From NCBI GenBank assembly GCA_946617545.1, contig CAMOKK010000051.1:1-8503 (forward strand): DNA of 8,503 bases, written 5' to 3'. This DNA comes from an uncultured Bacteroidales bacterium. Lineage in GTDB: Bacteria; Bacteroidota; Bacteroidia; Bacteroidales; UBA932. The notes beneath the pieces were generated by a model. The model saw only the letters and a list, made by a program, of their open reading frames with translations, searched no databases and was not told the origin of the DNA. Below, in pieces: positions 1 through 6,645 of the stretch. Made by a program: the position numbers and the translations under genes. The stretch's first letter is position 1, and every line of letters begins with the position of its first letter.

Positions 1-235
1 CGCCGGCTTTCCGGAGGGTGTCCAGGCCGGGACGGAGGTACAGGTGGTAGGTGTTTCCCAGGATAATCTGGGCGCGGATGTCTTCTTTCAAATCCCTGTG
101 ATAAACCCCCTTGACAGAGCCTACGGTGCCCACCGGCATGAAGATGGGCGTCTGAATGTTTCCGTGGTCTGTGGAGATGACTCCGGCGCGGGCGGCGCCG
201 GCAGGGTCCTGGGTAATCTTTTCAAATTTATACAT
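1..235 (-). CDS. tgt: Queuine tRNA-ribosyltransferase (partial, N-terminal 78 residues)
   Basis: Partial gene: the start codon is at 235-233 and the reading frame stays open to the left edge, giving 78 codons. The translated head carries family hallmarks: a start of [10 protein letters not shown], then [16 protein letters not shown] (residues 29-44) and [13 protein letters not shown] (58-70), which are near-invariant in bacterial Tgt. Tgt swaps guanine 34 of tRNAs with GUN anticodons for a queuosine precursor in the cytoplasm. The catalytic aspartates and the zinc site of this roughly 375-residue family lie beyond the window, so integrity cannot be judged. The ATG is supported by the normal position of the conserved N-terminal block and by a TAnnTTTG promoter element 18 bases upstream. 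It is transcribed divergently from the glycine cleavage operon, and nothing suggests a functional link between them. Confidence 0.95.
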   Translation of the reverse strand, partial: MYKFEKITQDPAGAARAGVISTDHGNIQTPIFMPVGTVGSVKGVYHRDLKEDIRAQIILGNTYHLYLRPGLDTLRKAG

Positions 236-253
236 CCGCTTTTATTTAACTTA

Positions 254-261
254 CAAAAATA
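254..261 (-). promoter_or_regulatory. Probable promoter -7 element of tgt
   Basis: On the minus strand this reads TATTTTTG, matching the Bacteroidota -7 consensus TAnnTTTG. It ends 18 bases before the tgt start codon. I see no convincing TTG at the expected -33 distance, only a T-rich stretch, so this call rests on the -7 element and its position. Confidence 0.5.
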
Positions 262-286
262 CGGAAATTCTTTTGAAAAAACTATG

Positions 287-317
287 TTTCCATATCGCAG
301 AAAAAGTGTTATCTTTG
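287..317 (+). promoter_or_regulatory. Promoter of the ureohydrolase-gcv operon
   Basis: TATCTTTG at 310-317 matches TAnnTTTG exactly. A weak -33 candidate, TTTC at 287-290, lies 19 bases upstream. The start codon at 322 is only 4 bases past the -7 element. In Bacteroides the -7 element ends a few bases before the transcription start, so the mRNA would begin almost at the ATG. No riboswitch-like leader can fit between this promoter and the gene, so a glycine riboswitch is excluded for this promoter. Confidence 0.7.
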
Positions 318-321
318 AAAG

Positions 322-1008
322 ATGAATAGCCTGGTGTTTTCATTCAGCGAAGCCTACCGGAAAGAAGGCTTTCTGCAGTGGCTGCAAAAGGAGGCCGATG
401 CCGTCCGTTACCTGGACTTCCACGCCCTGGAAGGCTGCTGCTGTTACTGCGACGAAAATGCTCAGGAGGCTATTGAAAAGGCCTTGGAAGGCCCTCTGCC
501 CCTGCTGCGGTGGTTGGACAGCGGAGACTACCACTACCTGAGCTACCTGCTGGCAAAAAGGCAGCCGGAGCCCTTCCACCTGGTTCTTCTGGACAACCAT
601 CCGGACAACCAGGCGCCTGCCTTCGGGGAGGTGCTTTCCTGCGGAGGCTGGGTGAAGGAGGCCCGTGAAAGGCTGGAAAAGCTGCGGGATATCCTCACGG
701 TGGGGCCCGAAGGGTATGAGAAGACGGTATCGGCCCGCTGGGTGCAGGAGCGGAGGGGAGAGAGGGTGTATGTGTCTTTGGACAAGGACATCATGCGCCG
801 GGAGTACGCCAGGACGGACTGGTCGCAGGGGGAGTACGGGCTTGAGGAGGTGAAGCGGATGCTGGCCCTTCTGATGGAAAACATGGAGGTGGTGGCGGTG
901 GATGTATGCGGGGAAACGGCTCCCTCCAAGGGCGCCACGGGAGAAGACCTCCGGATAAACTTGGAAACAAACAAAGAATTGTTTAATTTTATAGCTAACC
1001 ACTTATAG
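322..1008 (+). CDS. Arginase-fold (ureohydrolase-like) protein, first gene of the gcv operon
   Basis: A 228-residue cytoplasmic protein with metal-site motifs laid out as in arginase/agmatinase-type ureohydrolases. GDYH at residues 68-71 stands where GGDHS is found. DNHPD (91-95) matches DAHxD, giving D91, H93 and D95. SLDKD (152-156) matches SxDxD, giving D154 and D156. A late VVAVDVCGE segment (190-198) parallels the conserved final strand of the fold. The family binds two metal ions, usually Mn, and typically hydrolyses guanidino or amidino groups, but the substrate here cannot be read from the sequence. It is shorter than classical arginases (about 300 residues). It has an unusual CCCYC cluster at 39-43 and a cysteine in LSCGGW (105-110). 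It starts 4 bases after the promoter element and ends 3 bases before gcvT, so it is almost certainly co-transcribed with the glycine cleavage genes. Family-level call confident; function unknown. Confidence 0.8.
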   Translation: MNSLVFSFSEAYRKEGFLQWLQKEADAVRYLDFHALEGCCCYCDENAQEAIEKALEGPLPLLRWLDSGDYHYLSYLLAKRQPEPFHLVLLDNHPDNQAPAFGEVLSCGGWVKEARERLEKLRDILTVGPEGYEKTVSARWVQERRGERVYVSLDKDIMRREYARTDWSQGEYGLEEVKRMLALLMENMEVVAVDVCGETAPSKGATGEDLRINLETNKELFNFIANHL

Positions 1009-1011
1009 AGT

Positions 1012-2130
1012 ATGTCAGAAATTGAAATTCCCTTGGGGGAACTGCAGCGCACCTGCCTGTACGACGCCCACGTGGCCCTGGGAGCCAAGATGAGCCCCTT
1101 CGCCGGTTTCATGATGCCCATCCAGTACGAAGGCATCGTGGCCGAGCACAATGCCGTGCGGCAGAAGGCGGGCATGTTCGACGTGTCCCACATGGGAGAA
1201 ATCTTTGTGGAGGGCCCCGACGCAGAGGCCTTCGTGAACTATATTTTCACCAACGAGGTAAGGGGAATGGCCCCCGGGAAGGTCCTCTACGGTATGATGT
1301 GCTACCCCGACGGCGGCACGGTGGACGACCTTCTGGTTTACAAGGAGTTCCAGGCCGACCATTTCCTCCTTGTGGTGAATGCCGCCAACATTGCCAAGGA
1401 CTTCGCCTGGATTCAGGAGCAGGTAAAAGGCTTCGACTGCCAGGTGCGCAATGAATCGGCCGATTGGGGGCAGATTGCCCTTCAGGGCCCGGAGGCCGAA
1501 AAATGCCTTGTGGCCGTGCTGGGCTATAAGGAGGCATCGGCCCTGGGCTTCTACGAATTCTGCGATGTAGAGTATAAGGGGAAGCGTCTGATCCTGAGCC
1601 GCACCGGCTACACCGGAGAAGACGGATTCGAGCTTTACACCACACCGGAGAACATCGTGGAAATCTGGGACCTCTTTGTGAAGGCGGGCGTGGCTCCCTG
1701 CGGCCTGGGCTGCCGGGATACCCTCCGCTTCGAGGCCGGCCTGCCCCTGTACGGAGACGAGCTGAGCCCGGAGATAAGCCCCGTGATGGCCGGTCTGGGC
1801 ATGTTCTGCAAGTATGAGAAGGACTTTGTGGGCAAGGACGCCCTGCTGGACCAGAAGGCCGGAAACCTCAAGCGCAAGCTGGTGGGAATAGAGATAGCGG
1901 ATAAGGCCATCCCCCGCGCCGGCTATCCCGTAGAGACGGCCGAGGGAAAGGAAGTGGGCGTGGTGACCACCGGTTATCATTCCATCTCCCTGGACAAGAG
2001 CATCTGCTTTGCCTTGGTGGACAAGGACTTTGCCGCCCTGGATACGCCTCTTTGCATCCGCATCCGCAAGAAGGTCTTTCCCGGCAAAGTGGTCAAAAAG
2101 AGATTCTATCAAACAAATTACAAAAAATAA
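1012..2130 (+). CDS. gcvT: Glycine cleavage system T protein (aminomethyltransferase)
   Basis: A 372-residue cytoplasmic T protein of normal family length. It takes the aminomethyl group from lipoyl-GcvH, releases ammonia and transfers the one-carbon unit to tetrahydrofolate, giving 5,10-methylene-THF. Visible blocks are the folate-domain head with SPFAGFMMPIQY (28-39) and FDVSHMGE (56-63), then GGTVDDLLVY (101-110). D105 aligns with the catalytic aspartate of the E. coli enzyme (D101). SRTGYTGEDGFEL (196-208) and CRDTLRFEAGLPLYGDE (234-250) are signature T-protein segments, and the C-terminal barrel domain begins near residue 285. The ATG lies 3 bases after the upstream stop and 12 bases before gcvH. 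No internal promoter is needed. All key residues are present, so it should be functional. Confidence 0.97.
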   Translation: MSEIEIPLGELQRTCLYDAHVALGAKMSPFAGFMMPIQYEGIVAEHNAVRQKAGMFDVSHMGEIFVEGPDAEAFVNYIFTNEVRGMAPGKVLYGMMCYPDGGTVDDLLVYKEFQADHFLLVVNAANIAKDFAWIQEQVKGFDCQVRNESADWGQIALQGPEAEKCLVAVLGYKEASALGFYEFCDVEYKGKRLILSRTGYTGEDGFELYTTPENIVEIWDLFVKAGVAPCGLGCRDTLRFEAGLPLYGDELSPEISPVMAGLGMFCKYEKDFVGKDALLDQKAGNLKRKLVGIEIADKAIPRAGYPVETAEGKEVGVVTTGYHSISLDKSICFALVDKDFAALDTPLCIRIRKKVFPGKVVKKRFYQTNYKK

Positions 2131-2142
2131 ACACAAAACACT

Positions 2143-2523
2143 ATGTCTAAGATTCTTGATGGACTCAAATACAGCGAGTCTCACGAATGGGTTAAAGTAG
2201 AAGGCAATATTGCCGTAGTAGGTGTTTCTGACTTTGCTCAGAAGGAAATGGGAGACATCACCTATGTGGATATGCCCGAGGTGGACGACGAGGTGAGCGC
2301 CGGAGAGGAATTCGGTGCCCTGGAGAGCGTGAAAGCCTCTTCCGAGCTCATCAGCCCGGTTTCCGGCAAGGTGGTGGAAGTGAACGGCGAACTGGAAGAC
2401 GCTCCCGAGAAGGTGAACGAGGACGCCTATGCCGCCTGGATTATCAAGGTGGAAATGGCGGACGCTTCCGAGCTGGACGCCCTGATGGATGCCGCCGGCT
2501 ACAAGGCTCAGATTGGAGAGTAA
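2143..2523 (+). CDS. gcvH: Glycine cleavage system H protein (lipoyl carrier)
   Basis: A 126-residue lipoyl-domain protein of typical length that shuttles the aminomethyl group between the P, T and L proteins. The lipoylation lysine is K64, in the motif GALESVKASSEL (58-69), encoded at 2332-2334. Other family signs are the N-terminal YSESHEWV (10-17), GDITYVDMPEVDDEV (37-51) and the C-terminal AAWIIKV segment. The 12-base gap after gcvT (2131-2142) is A-rich with no Shine-Dalgarno, a common Bacteroidota start context. The gene must be lipoylated by LipA/LipB or a lipoate ligase, none of which is in this window. Confidence 0.98.
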   Translation: MSKILDGLKYSESHEWVKVEGNIAVVGVSDFAQKEMGDITYVDMPEVDDEVSAGEEFGALESVKASSELISPVSGKVVEVNGELEDAPEKVNEDAYAAWIIKVEMADASELDALMDAAGYKAQIGE

Positions 2524-2524
2524 G

Positions 2525-3856
2525 ATGGCCCGGCTTCCTTATTTGCCCCAGACCCAGACCGATGTGGAGGCCATGCTCCGGCGCATTGGCGTAAAGAGCC
2601 TGGAAGACCTCTACAGCGACGTCCCGGCCGAATTCCTGCACAAGGGGGCCTATGCCCTTCCGGACGCCATGTCCGAGCAGGAAATCCGGGATTGCTTTGC
2701 CGCCCTCGCAGCCATGAATGCCTCCCTGAAGGTGTTTGTGGGCCAGGGCGCCTACGACCATTACACCCCGTCCGTGATTCCTTACCTGTGTTCCCGGTCG
2801 GAGTTCCTTACCGCCTATACGCCCTACCAGTGTGAGATTTCCCAAGGTACGCTCCGTTATATCTTCGAGTATCAGAGCCTTCTTTGCGAACTCACGGGCC
2901 TGGATGTTTGCAACGCCTCCATGTACGACGGCCCCACCGCCGCCGCGGAAGCCATGATGATGGCTGTGGCATCGGCCCGTAAGAAAACACGGGTGCTGGT
3001 GAGCGCCACCTTGCTTCCCCAGGTGCTGGAAGTGGTGAAAACCTATGCCAAGTTCCATGGCGTGGAACTGGGCATGTTGAAGGCCGATAACGGCCAGACC
3101 TCCCTGAAAGCCCTTCAGGAAGAGCTGGCAAGCGGCGACGTGGCCGGTGTGCTGGTGCCCTCCGTGAACCGTTACGGCATTGTGGAAGACCACAGCGGCT
3201 TTGCCGATGCCATCCATGCTCAGAAGAGTCTCCTGCTGGAGTACTGCGACCCGTCGGCCCTTGCCGTGGTGAAAACGCCCGGAGAATGGGATGCCGACGT
3301 GGCGGTGGGTGAAGGCCAGTCCCTGGGCCTGCCGCTCAGCTACGGCGGTCCGTACGTGGGCTTTATGACGGTGAAGAAAGAGCACATGAGAAAGATGCCC
3401 GGCCGCATTGTGGGCCAGACGGTGGACGGCGAAGGAAGAAGGTCCTTCGTGCTCACCCTGCAGGCTCGCGAGCAGCATATCAAGCGCGAGAAGGCCACGT
3501 CCAACATCTGCTCCAACGAGAGCCTGATGGCCCTCTGGGTTACCATTTACCTCTCCCTGATGGGCCCCGAAGGCCTTCGGGAGGTGAATATGATGAGCAC
3601 GGACGGCGCCCATTACCTGAAGGCGGAATTGCTGAAGACCGGCAAGTTCGAGGATGTGTATCCCCACAAGCCTTTCCTGAAGGAATTCGTGCTGAAGCCC
3701 GTGGCGGAAAGCCCCGCAGCGCTGCATGAGCGCTTGGAAAAGGCCGGTTTCTTTGCCGCCTGGCCCCTGGAAGAGGGGCTGGTGAGCTTCTGCGTAACTG
3801 AAAAGAGAACCAAAGAGGAGACCGATGCACTGGTCTGCGCCATCAAGGAGGGTTAG
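2525..3856 (+). CDS. gcvPA: Glycine dehydrogenase (decarboxylating) subunit 1
   Basis: The 443-residue N-terminal half of the two-subunit P protein, which together with GcvPB decarboxylates glycine and loads the remaining aminomethyl group onto lipoyl-GcvH. Conserved blocks are GAYDHYTPSVI (75-85), TPYQCEISQGTL (99-110), NASMYDGPTAAAEA (130-143), GEGQSLGLPLSYGGPYVGF (262-280) and AREQHIKREKATSNICSN (314-331). I chose the ATG at 2525 over an in-frame ATG at 2489. The 2489 start would lie inside gcvH and add 12 non-conserved residues, while MARLPYLP is the usual family start, and GGAGAG (2515-2520) is well placed as a ribosome site. It sits 1 base after the gcvH stop and 3 bases before gcvPB, which implies coupled translation. 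This subunit lacks the PLP lysine, as expected. Confidence 0.96.
   Translation: MARLPYLPQTQTDVEAMLRRIGVKSLEDLYSDVPAEFLHKGAYALPDAMSEQEIRDCFAALAAMNASLKVFVGQGAYDHYTPSVIPYLCSRSEFLTAYTPYQCEISQGTLRYIFEYQSLLCELTGLDVCNASMYDGPTAAAEAMMMAVASARKKTRVLVSATLLPQVLEVVKTYAKFHGVELGMLKADNGQTSLKALQEELASGDVAGVLVPSVNRYGIVEDHSGFADAIHAQKSLLLEYCDPSALAVVKTPGEWDADVAVGEGQSLGLPLSYGGPYVGFMTVKKEHMRKMPGRIVGQTVDGEGRRSFVLTLQAREQHIKREKATSNICSNESLMALWVTIYLSLMGPEGLREVNMMSTDGAHYLKAELLKTGKFEDVYPHKPFLKEFVLKPVAESPAALHERLEKAGFFAAWPLEEGLVSFCVTEKRTKEETDALVCAIKEG
3845..3851 (+). promoter_or_regulatory. Strong Shine-Dalgarno of gcvPB
   Basis: AAGGAGG lies 8 bases before the gcvPB ATG at 3860, inside the last codons of gcvPA. It is a near-perfect Shine-Dalgarno, which is notable because most starts in this window have none. 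It favours the 3860 start and suggests GcvPB is made at a rate matched to GcvPA. The same bases encode the terminal residues Lys-Glu-Gly of GcvPA, so chance cannot be excluded. Confidence 0.55.
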
Positions 3857-3859
3857 GTT

Positions 3860-5266
3860 ATGAAATACTACGACAAACTTATATTCGAACTCTCCCGGGA
3901 AGGCCGATGCGGCTTCTCCCTTCCGCAGAACCGCTATCCGGCGGCTCCGGAGCTTCCGGCGGCGGTGAAACGTTCATCGGCCCTGAACCTGCCGGAGGTC
4001 TCAGAACCGGACGTGGTGCGGCATTACACCAACCTCTCCCAGATGAACTTCGGTGTGGATACCGGCTTCTATCCGCTGGGTTCCTGCACCATGAAGTACA
4101 ATCCCAAGATTAACGAGGAGATTTCTTCGCTGCCGGGCTTCGCGTCCCAGCATCCGCTGGTGGAAGACGCCCTGGTACCCGGAGTCCGTAAGGTGTACGA
4201 GAAAATGAACGAGGCCTTGGGGGCCATCACGGGCATGCATGCCTTTACCTTCGCCCCTTGCGCCGGCGCCCATGGAGAGCTCACCGGCCTGATGATCATG
4301 CGCCAGTATCACATGAGCCGCGGAGACATGGCCCGCACTAAGGTGATTGTCCCGGACAGCGCCCATGGCACCAACCCGGCATCGGCCGCCGTCTGCGGGC
4401 TCCAGGTGGTTCAGGTGAAATCCCTGGAGAACGGTCGCATCGATGTGGAGGCCCTCAAACCCTTGCTGGGGCCGGATATCGCCGGTATTATGATGACCAA
4501 TCCCAACACCCTGGGCCTCTTTGAGACCCAGATTAAGGAGATTGCCTCCCTGGTGCACGGGGCGGGCGGCCTCCTGTACTATGACGGGGCCAACATGAAC
4601 CCCCTGATGGGCGTGGTGCGTCCCGGAGACATGGGCTTTGACATCATGCACCTGAACCTGCACAAGACCTTCTCCACGCCGCATGGCGGCGGCGGTCCCG
4701 GCAGCGGCCCCGTGGGTGTCGCCAAGCATCTGGAAGGCTGCCTGAAGCAGCTCAGGGTGAGCGGTTTCCACGGAAACTTCGGCGTTATCCTGAAGGCCTA
4801 CGCCTACATTCTTTCCCTGGGTAAGGACCATCTGAAGAAGGTGGGCCAGTATTCCGTCCTGGGGGCCAACTACATCAAGGAGTGCCTCAAGGATGTGTAC
4901 AAACTTCCCATCGAGGGCGTGTGCAAGCACGAATTCGTCTTTGACGGACTCATCAATGACGGCGCCCGTGAAGGCGTTCCCGGCGCCACCACGCTGGATG
5001 TGGCCAAGCGCCTGCTGGACTACGGCTTCCATGCTCCCACCATCTATTTCCCGCTCCTGTTCCATCAGGCCCTTATGATTGAGCCCACGGAAACCGAGAG
5101 CAAGGATACGCTGGATGCTTTCATTGAAGTGATGCGGAAGATTGCAGCCGAAGCCGCCGAGGACCCGAACATCCTCCACGAAGCTCCGCATAACACTCCC
5201 ATCTCCCGTCCGGACGAAACCGCCGCGGCCCGCAACCCCATCCTGAAATTCCAGGATACGCTGTAG
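3860..5266 (+). CDS. gcvPB: Glycine dehydrogenase (decarboxylating) subunit 2, PLP-binding
   Basis: The 468-residue C-terminal half of the split P protein, which carries the pyridoxal phosphate. The PLP Schiff-base lysine is K269 (codon 4664-4666), in LNLHKTFSTPHGGGGPGSG. Other signature blocks are the early FYPLGSCTMKYNPKINE, then HGELTGLMIMRQYH, DSAHGTNPASAA, MMTNPNTLGLFE and YYDGANMNPLMG, which shape the cofactor pocket. Length is close to the usual 480 or so residues. The protein works as a GcvPA/GcvPB heterotetramer. It is the last gene of the operon; a strong hairpin begins 18 bases after its stop. The gene looks intact. Confidence 0.97.
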   Translation: MKYYDKLIFELSREGRCGFSLPQNRYPAAPELPAAVKRSSALNLPEVSEPDVVRHYTNLSQMNFGVDTGFYPLGSCTMKYNPKINEEISSLPGFASQHPLVEDALVPGVRKVYEKMNEALGAITGMHAFTFAPCAGAHGELTGLMIMRQYHMSRGDMARTKVIVPDSAHGTNPASAAVCGLQVVQVKSLENGRIDVEALKPLLGPDIAGIMMTNPNTLGLFETQIKEIASLVHGAGGLLYYDGANMNPLMGVVRPGDMGFDIMHLNLHKTFSTPHGGGGPGSGPVGVAKHLEGCLKQLRVSGFHGNFGVILKAYAYILSLGKDHLKKVGQYSVLGANYIKECLKDVYKLPIEGVCKHEFVFDGLINDGAREGVPGATTLDVAKRLLDYGFHAPTIYFPLLFHQALMIEPTETESKDTLDAFIEVMRKIAAEAAEDPNILHEAPHNTPISRPDETAAARNPILKFQDTL

Positions 5267-5284
5267 GCTTATGGCTGTTCTTTT

Positions 5285-5318
5285 ATAAGCCCTTGCGAAT
5301 GTGCTCGCAAGGGCTTAT
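5285..5318 (+). terminator. Perfect 14-bp hairpin after gcvPB, probable terminator
   Basis: The arms ATAAGCCCTTGCGA (5285-5298) and TCGCAAGGGCTTAT (5305-5318) are perfectly complementary around a 6-base loop (5299-5304). The position, 18 bases after the gcvPB stop, fits a transcription terminator for the gcv operon. The tail is only CTTTG rather than a long U run, so termination may be incomplete or the hairpin may mainly protect the mRNA 3' end. The right arm shares its last three bases (TAT) with the -7 element of the next gene. Confidence 0.75.
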
Positions 5319-5323
5319 CTTTG
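5292..5323 (+). promoter_or_regulatory. Promoter of the CDF transporter gene, embedded in the hairpin
   Basis: CTTG at 5292-5295 and TATCTTTG at 5316-5323 are separated by 20 bases, an excellent match to the Bacteroidota -33/-7 promoter. The -33 element lies in the left arm of the gcvPB hairpin and the -7 element begins in its right arm. The ATG at 5335 is 11 bases past the -7 element, leaving a very short 5' UTR without a Shine-Dalgarno. Confidence 0.75.
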
Positions 5324-5334
5324 TACTTAGAACC

Positions 5335-6219
5335 ATGACCAGAGAAGATCAAATAGCCAGAGTAACCCTTGCCGGCAGCGTGGTGAACCTGCTGCTGGTG
5401 GGCGTGAAATTCGTGGCCGGCATTGCCGGGCACAGTGCCGCCATGATCTCCGATGCCGTCCATTCGCTCTCGGACTTTGTCACAGACATTGTGGTACTGG
5501 TGTTTGTGCGTATCAGCGCCCAGCCCCAGGACGAGGGCCACGACTACGGTCACGGCAAGTTCGAAACCATGGCCACACTTCTGATCGGCCTGGCTTTGGC
5601 CGCTGCAGCCATTGGCATTGTGGTTTCCGGTGCTGGCAAACTCGCTGCCTGGCTGCAGGGGGAAGATCTGCCCAGTCCCGGGAAACTGGCCCTCTGGGCT
5701 GCGCTCCTTTCCATTTTGGCCAAGGAGGTGCTGTACCAATATACGCGTATCAAAGGCCAAAAACTGGATTCTCCGGCCCTGGAAGCCAATGCCTGGCATC
5801 ACCGGTCAGATGCCCTCAGTTCCGTAGGTGCGGCCATCGGCATTGGTGGCGCCATCCTCCTGGGCAACCGCTGGACGGTGCTGGACCCGCTGGCCTCCAT
5901 AGTGGTGGGCCTCATGCTGGTCAAAGTGGCCTGGGACCTCCTGGGCCCCAGCTTCAGGGAACTTACAGACAGCTCCCTACCCAAGGAAACAGAGGCTGAA
6001 ATGCTGGAAATCATCCGGGGTATTGACGGCGTTCAGAACCCCCACAACCTGCGCACCCGAAGGGTCGGGAACCGCATCGTCGCAGAGGTCCATATCCGCC
6101 TGGACGGTAGCCAAAGCCTCTCTGAGGCTCACGAGAAAGCCACTGAGGTGGAGCGACGCATCAAGGCGCGCTTCGGCCAGCAGTCCCACATCGTCGTCCA
6201 CATGGAGCCAGTGAAGTAA
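5335..6219 (+). CDS. Cation diffusion facilitator (CDF) family metal efflux transporter
   Basis: A 294-residue inner-membrane protein that would export divalent metal (Zn, Fe, Co or Mn type) in exchange for protons. Membrane helices are visible at about 10-30, 35-58, 80-100, 118-135, 158-178 and 182-200, followed by a cytoplasmic domain from about 205 to the end. The transport-site residues form an HxxxD/HxxxD set: H43 and D47 in VHSLSD of helix 2, and H155 and D159 in HHRSD of helix 5. The loop signature YGHGKFE (71-77) and the C-terminal pattern HNLRTRRVG ... SEAH ... VHMEP are typical of the family. I chose ATG 5335; an in-frame TTG at 5293 lies upstream of the -7 element and inside the hairpin. 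It stops one base before the end of the convergent Hsp20 remnant. Metal specificity is not determinable here. Confidence 0.93.
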   Translation: MTREDQIARVTLAGSVVNLLLVGVKFVAGIAGHSAAMISDAVHSLSDFVTDIVVLVFVRISAQPQDEGHDYGHGKFETMATLLIGLALAAAAIGIVVSGAGKLAAWLQGEDLPSPGKLALWAALLSILAKEVLYQYTRIKGQKLDSPALEANAWHHRSDALSSVGAAIGIGGAILLGNRWTVLDPLASIVVGLMLVKVAWDLLGPSFRELTDSSLPKETEAEMLEIIRGIDGVQNPHNLRTRRVGNRIVAEVHIRLDGSQSLSEAHEKATEVERRIKARFGQQSHIVVHMEPVK

Positions 6220-6220
6220 C

Positions 6221-6564
6221 CTATTGGATAGCAATCTGTTTGACGGCGTCCACTCTTCTAATCTGCTCCTTCTTGGGGATGTGGACATTCAGAACGCCCT
6301 TTTCTACCTTTGCCTCAATCTTGTCGGCTTCGGCGTCTTCGGGCAGCAGAAGCGTCTGTTGGAACTTCTCGCGTGCTTCTTGCCTTCCTTGTTATCGGTC
6401 TTCTTCTCCATTTCGATGTGCAGATTATTGTCCGCATCCACATGGACCTTGAAGTCTTCTTTGTCTAAACCAGGGGCGGCGAGGGCATTCATGGCGTCGG
6501 AGATGGGGATGGCTCCGATGGCTTTGTTGTCAACACTGGTCCAACTCTTCAGGACACCCACCAC
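6221..6564 (-). pseudogene. Small heat-shock protein (Hsp20/alpha-crystallin), frameshifted and shortened
   Basis: Read on the minus strand, the frame starting at GTG 6564 gives APGLDKEDFKVHVDADNNLH and EMEKKTDNKEGKK, a clear Hsp20 core. At about 6370-6367 the frame breaks. The family sequence resumes one frame over as KFQQTLLLPEDAE and then GVLNVHIPKKEQ, ending in TAG at 6223-6221. The segment usually found between these halves in Bacteroidota Hsp20s (a YLRREFSY-like stretch) is missing. The part before APGL is also abnormally short and has no credible ATG, promoter or ribosome site. Unbroken Hsp20s are about 140 residues ATP-independent holdases. The stop overlaps no other gene, but CDF ends just one base away. 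I read this as a decayed gene; an assembly or sequencing error could explain the frameshift but not the missing segments. Confidence 0.82.
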
Positions 6565-6629
6565 ATCACGGCTGGAATCCCGGCCACAAAGACCAGAAAT
6601 CCAAGAATATATCCCAATGCGTTTCTCAT
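6549..6629 (-). pseudogene. Membrane-protein N-terminal fragment, possibly isoprenylcysteine carboxylmethyltransferase-like
   Basis: An ATG at 6629-6627 opens a 26-codon frame beginning MRNALGYILGF and continuing as one strongly hydrophobic helix ending in MWWVS, then TGA at 6551-6549. It starts 16 bases after the SGNH hydrolase stop, the spacing expected of the next operon gene. The sequence resembles, from memory, the first membrane helix of Bacteroidota isoprenylcysteine carboxylmethyltransferase/phospholipid methyltransferase-like proteins, but this family name is tentative. The stop falls inside the head of the Hsp20 remnant, so the fragment seems to be the front of a longer gene whose body was lost when it was joined to Hsp20 sequence. 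A genuine 26-residue membrane peptide is the alternative. Confidence 0.45.
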
Positions 6630-6645
6630 TTCTTCAACTCATGTT

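Noticed and set aside
236..321. Possible glycine riboswitch upstream of the gcv operon.
   Set aside because: Only 86 bases separate tgt from the operon, they are AT-rich with promoter elements, and the -7 element lies 4 bases from the start codon, so no transcribed leader exists for an aptamer.
44..325. A 93-codon plus-strand frame at the left edge.
   Set aside because: It is the antisense of tgt for most of its length and runs through the divergent promoter region. The minus-strand product is unmistakable Tgt.
969..984. Small inverted repeat AAACAA/TTGTTT near the end of the ureohydrolase-like gene.
   Set aside because: The 6-bp AT-only stem is weak, lies within coding sequence and has no T tail. 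It is unlikely to terminate transcription before gcvT.
1015..2184. Long open frame of 389 codons antisense to gcvT, with similar ones antisense to the ureohydrolase-like gene, gcvPA, gcvPB and the CDF gene.
   Set aside because: They are in codon register with the sense genes, where an antisense stop needs a sense TTA, CTA or TCA codon. These are rare in this GC-rich coding, so the open frames are a codon-bias by-product. They have His/Gly-rich compositions and no recognisable domains.
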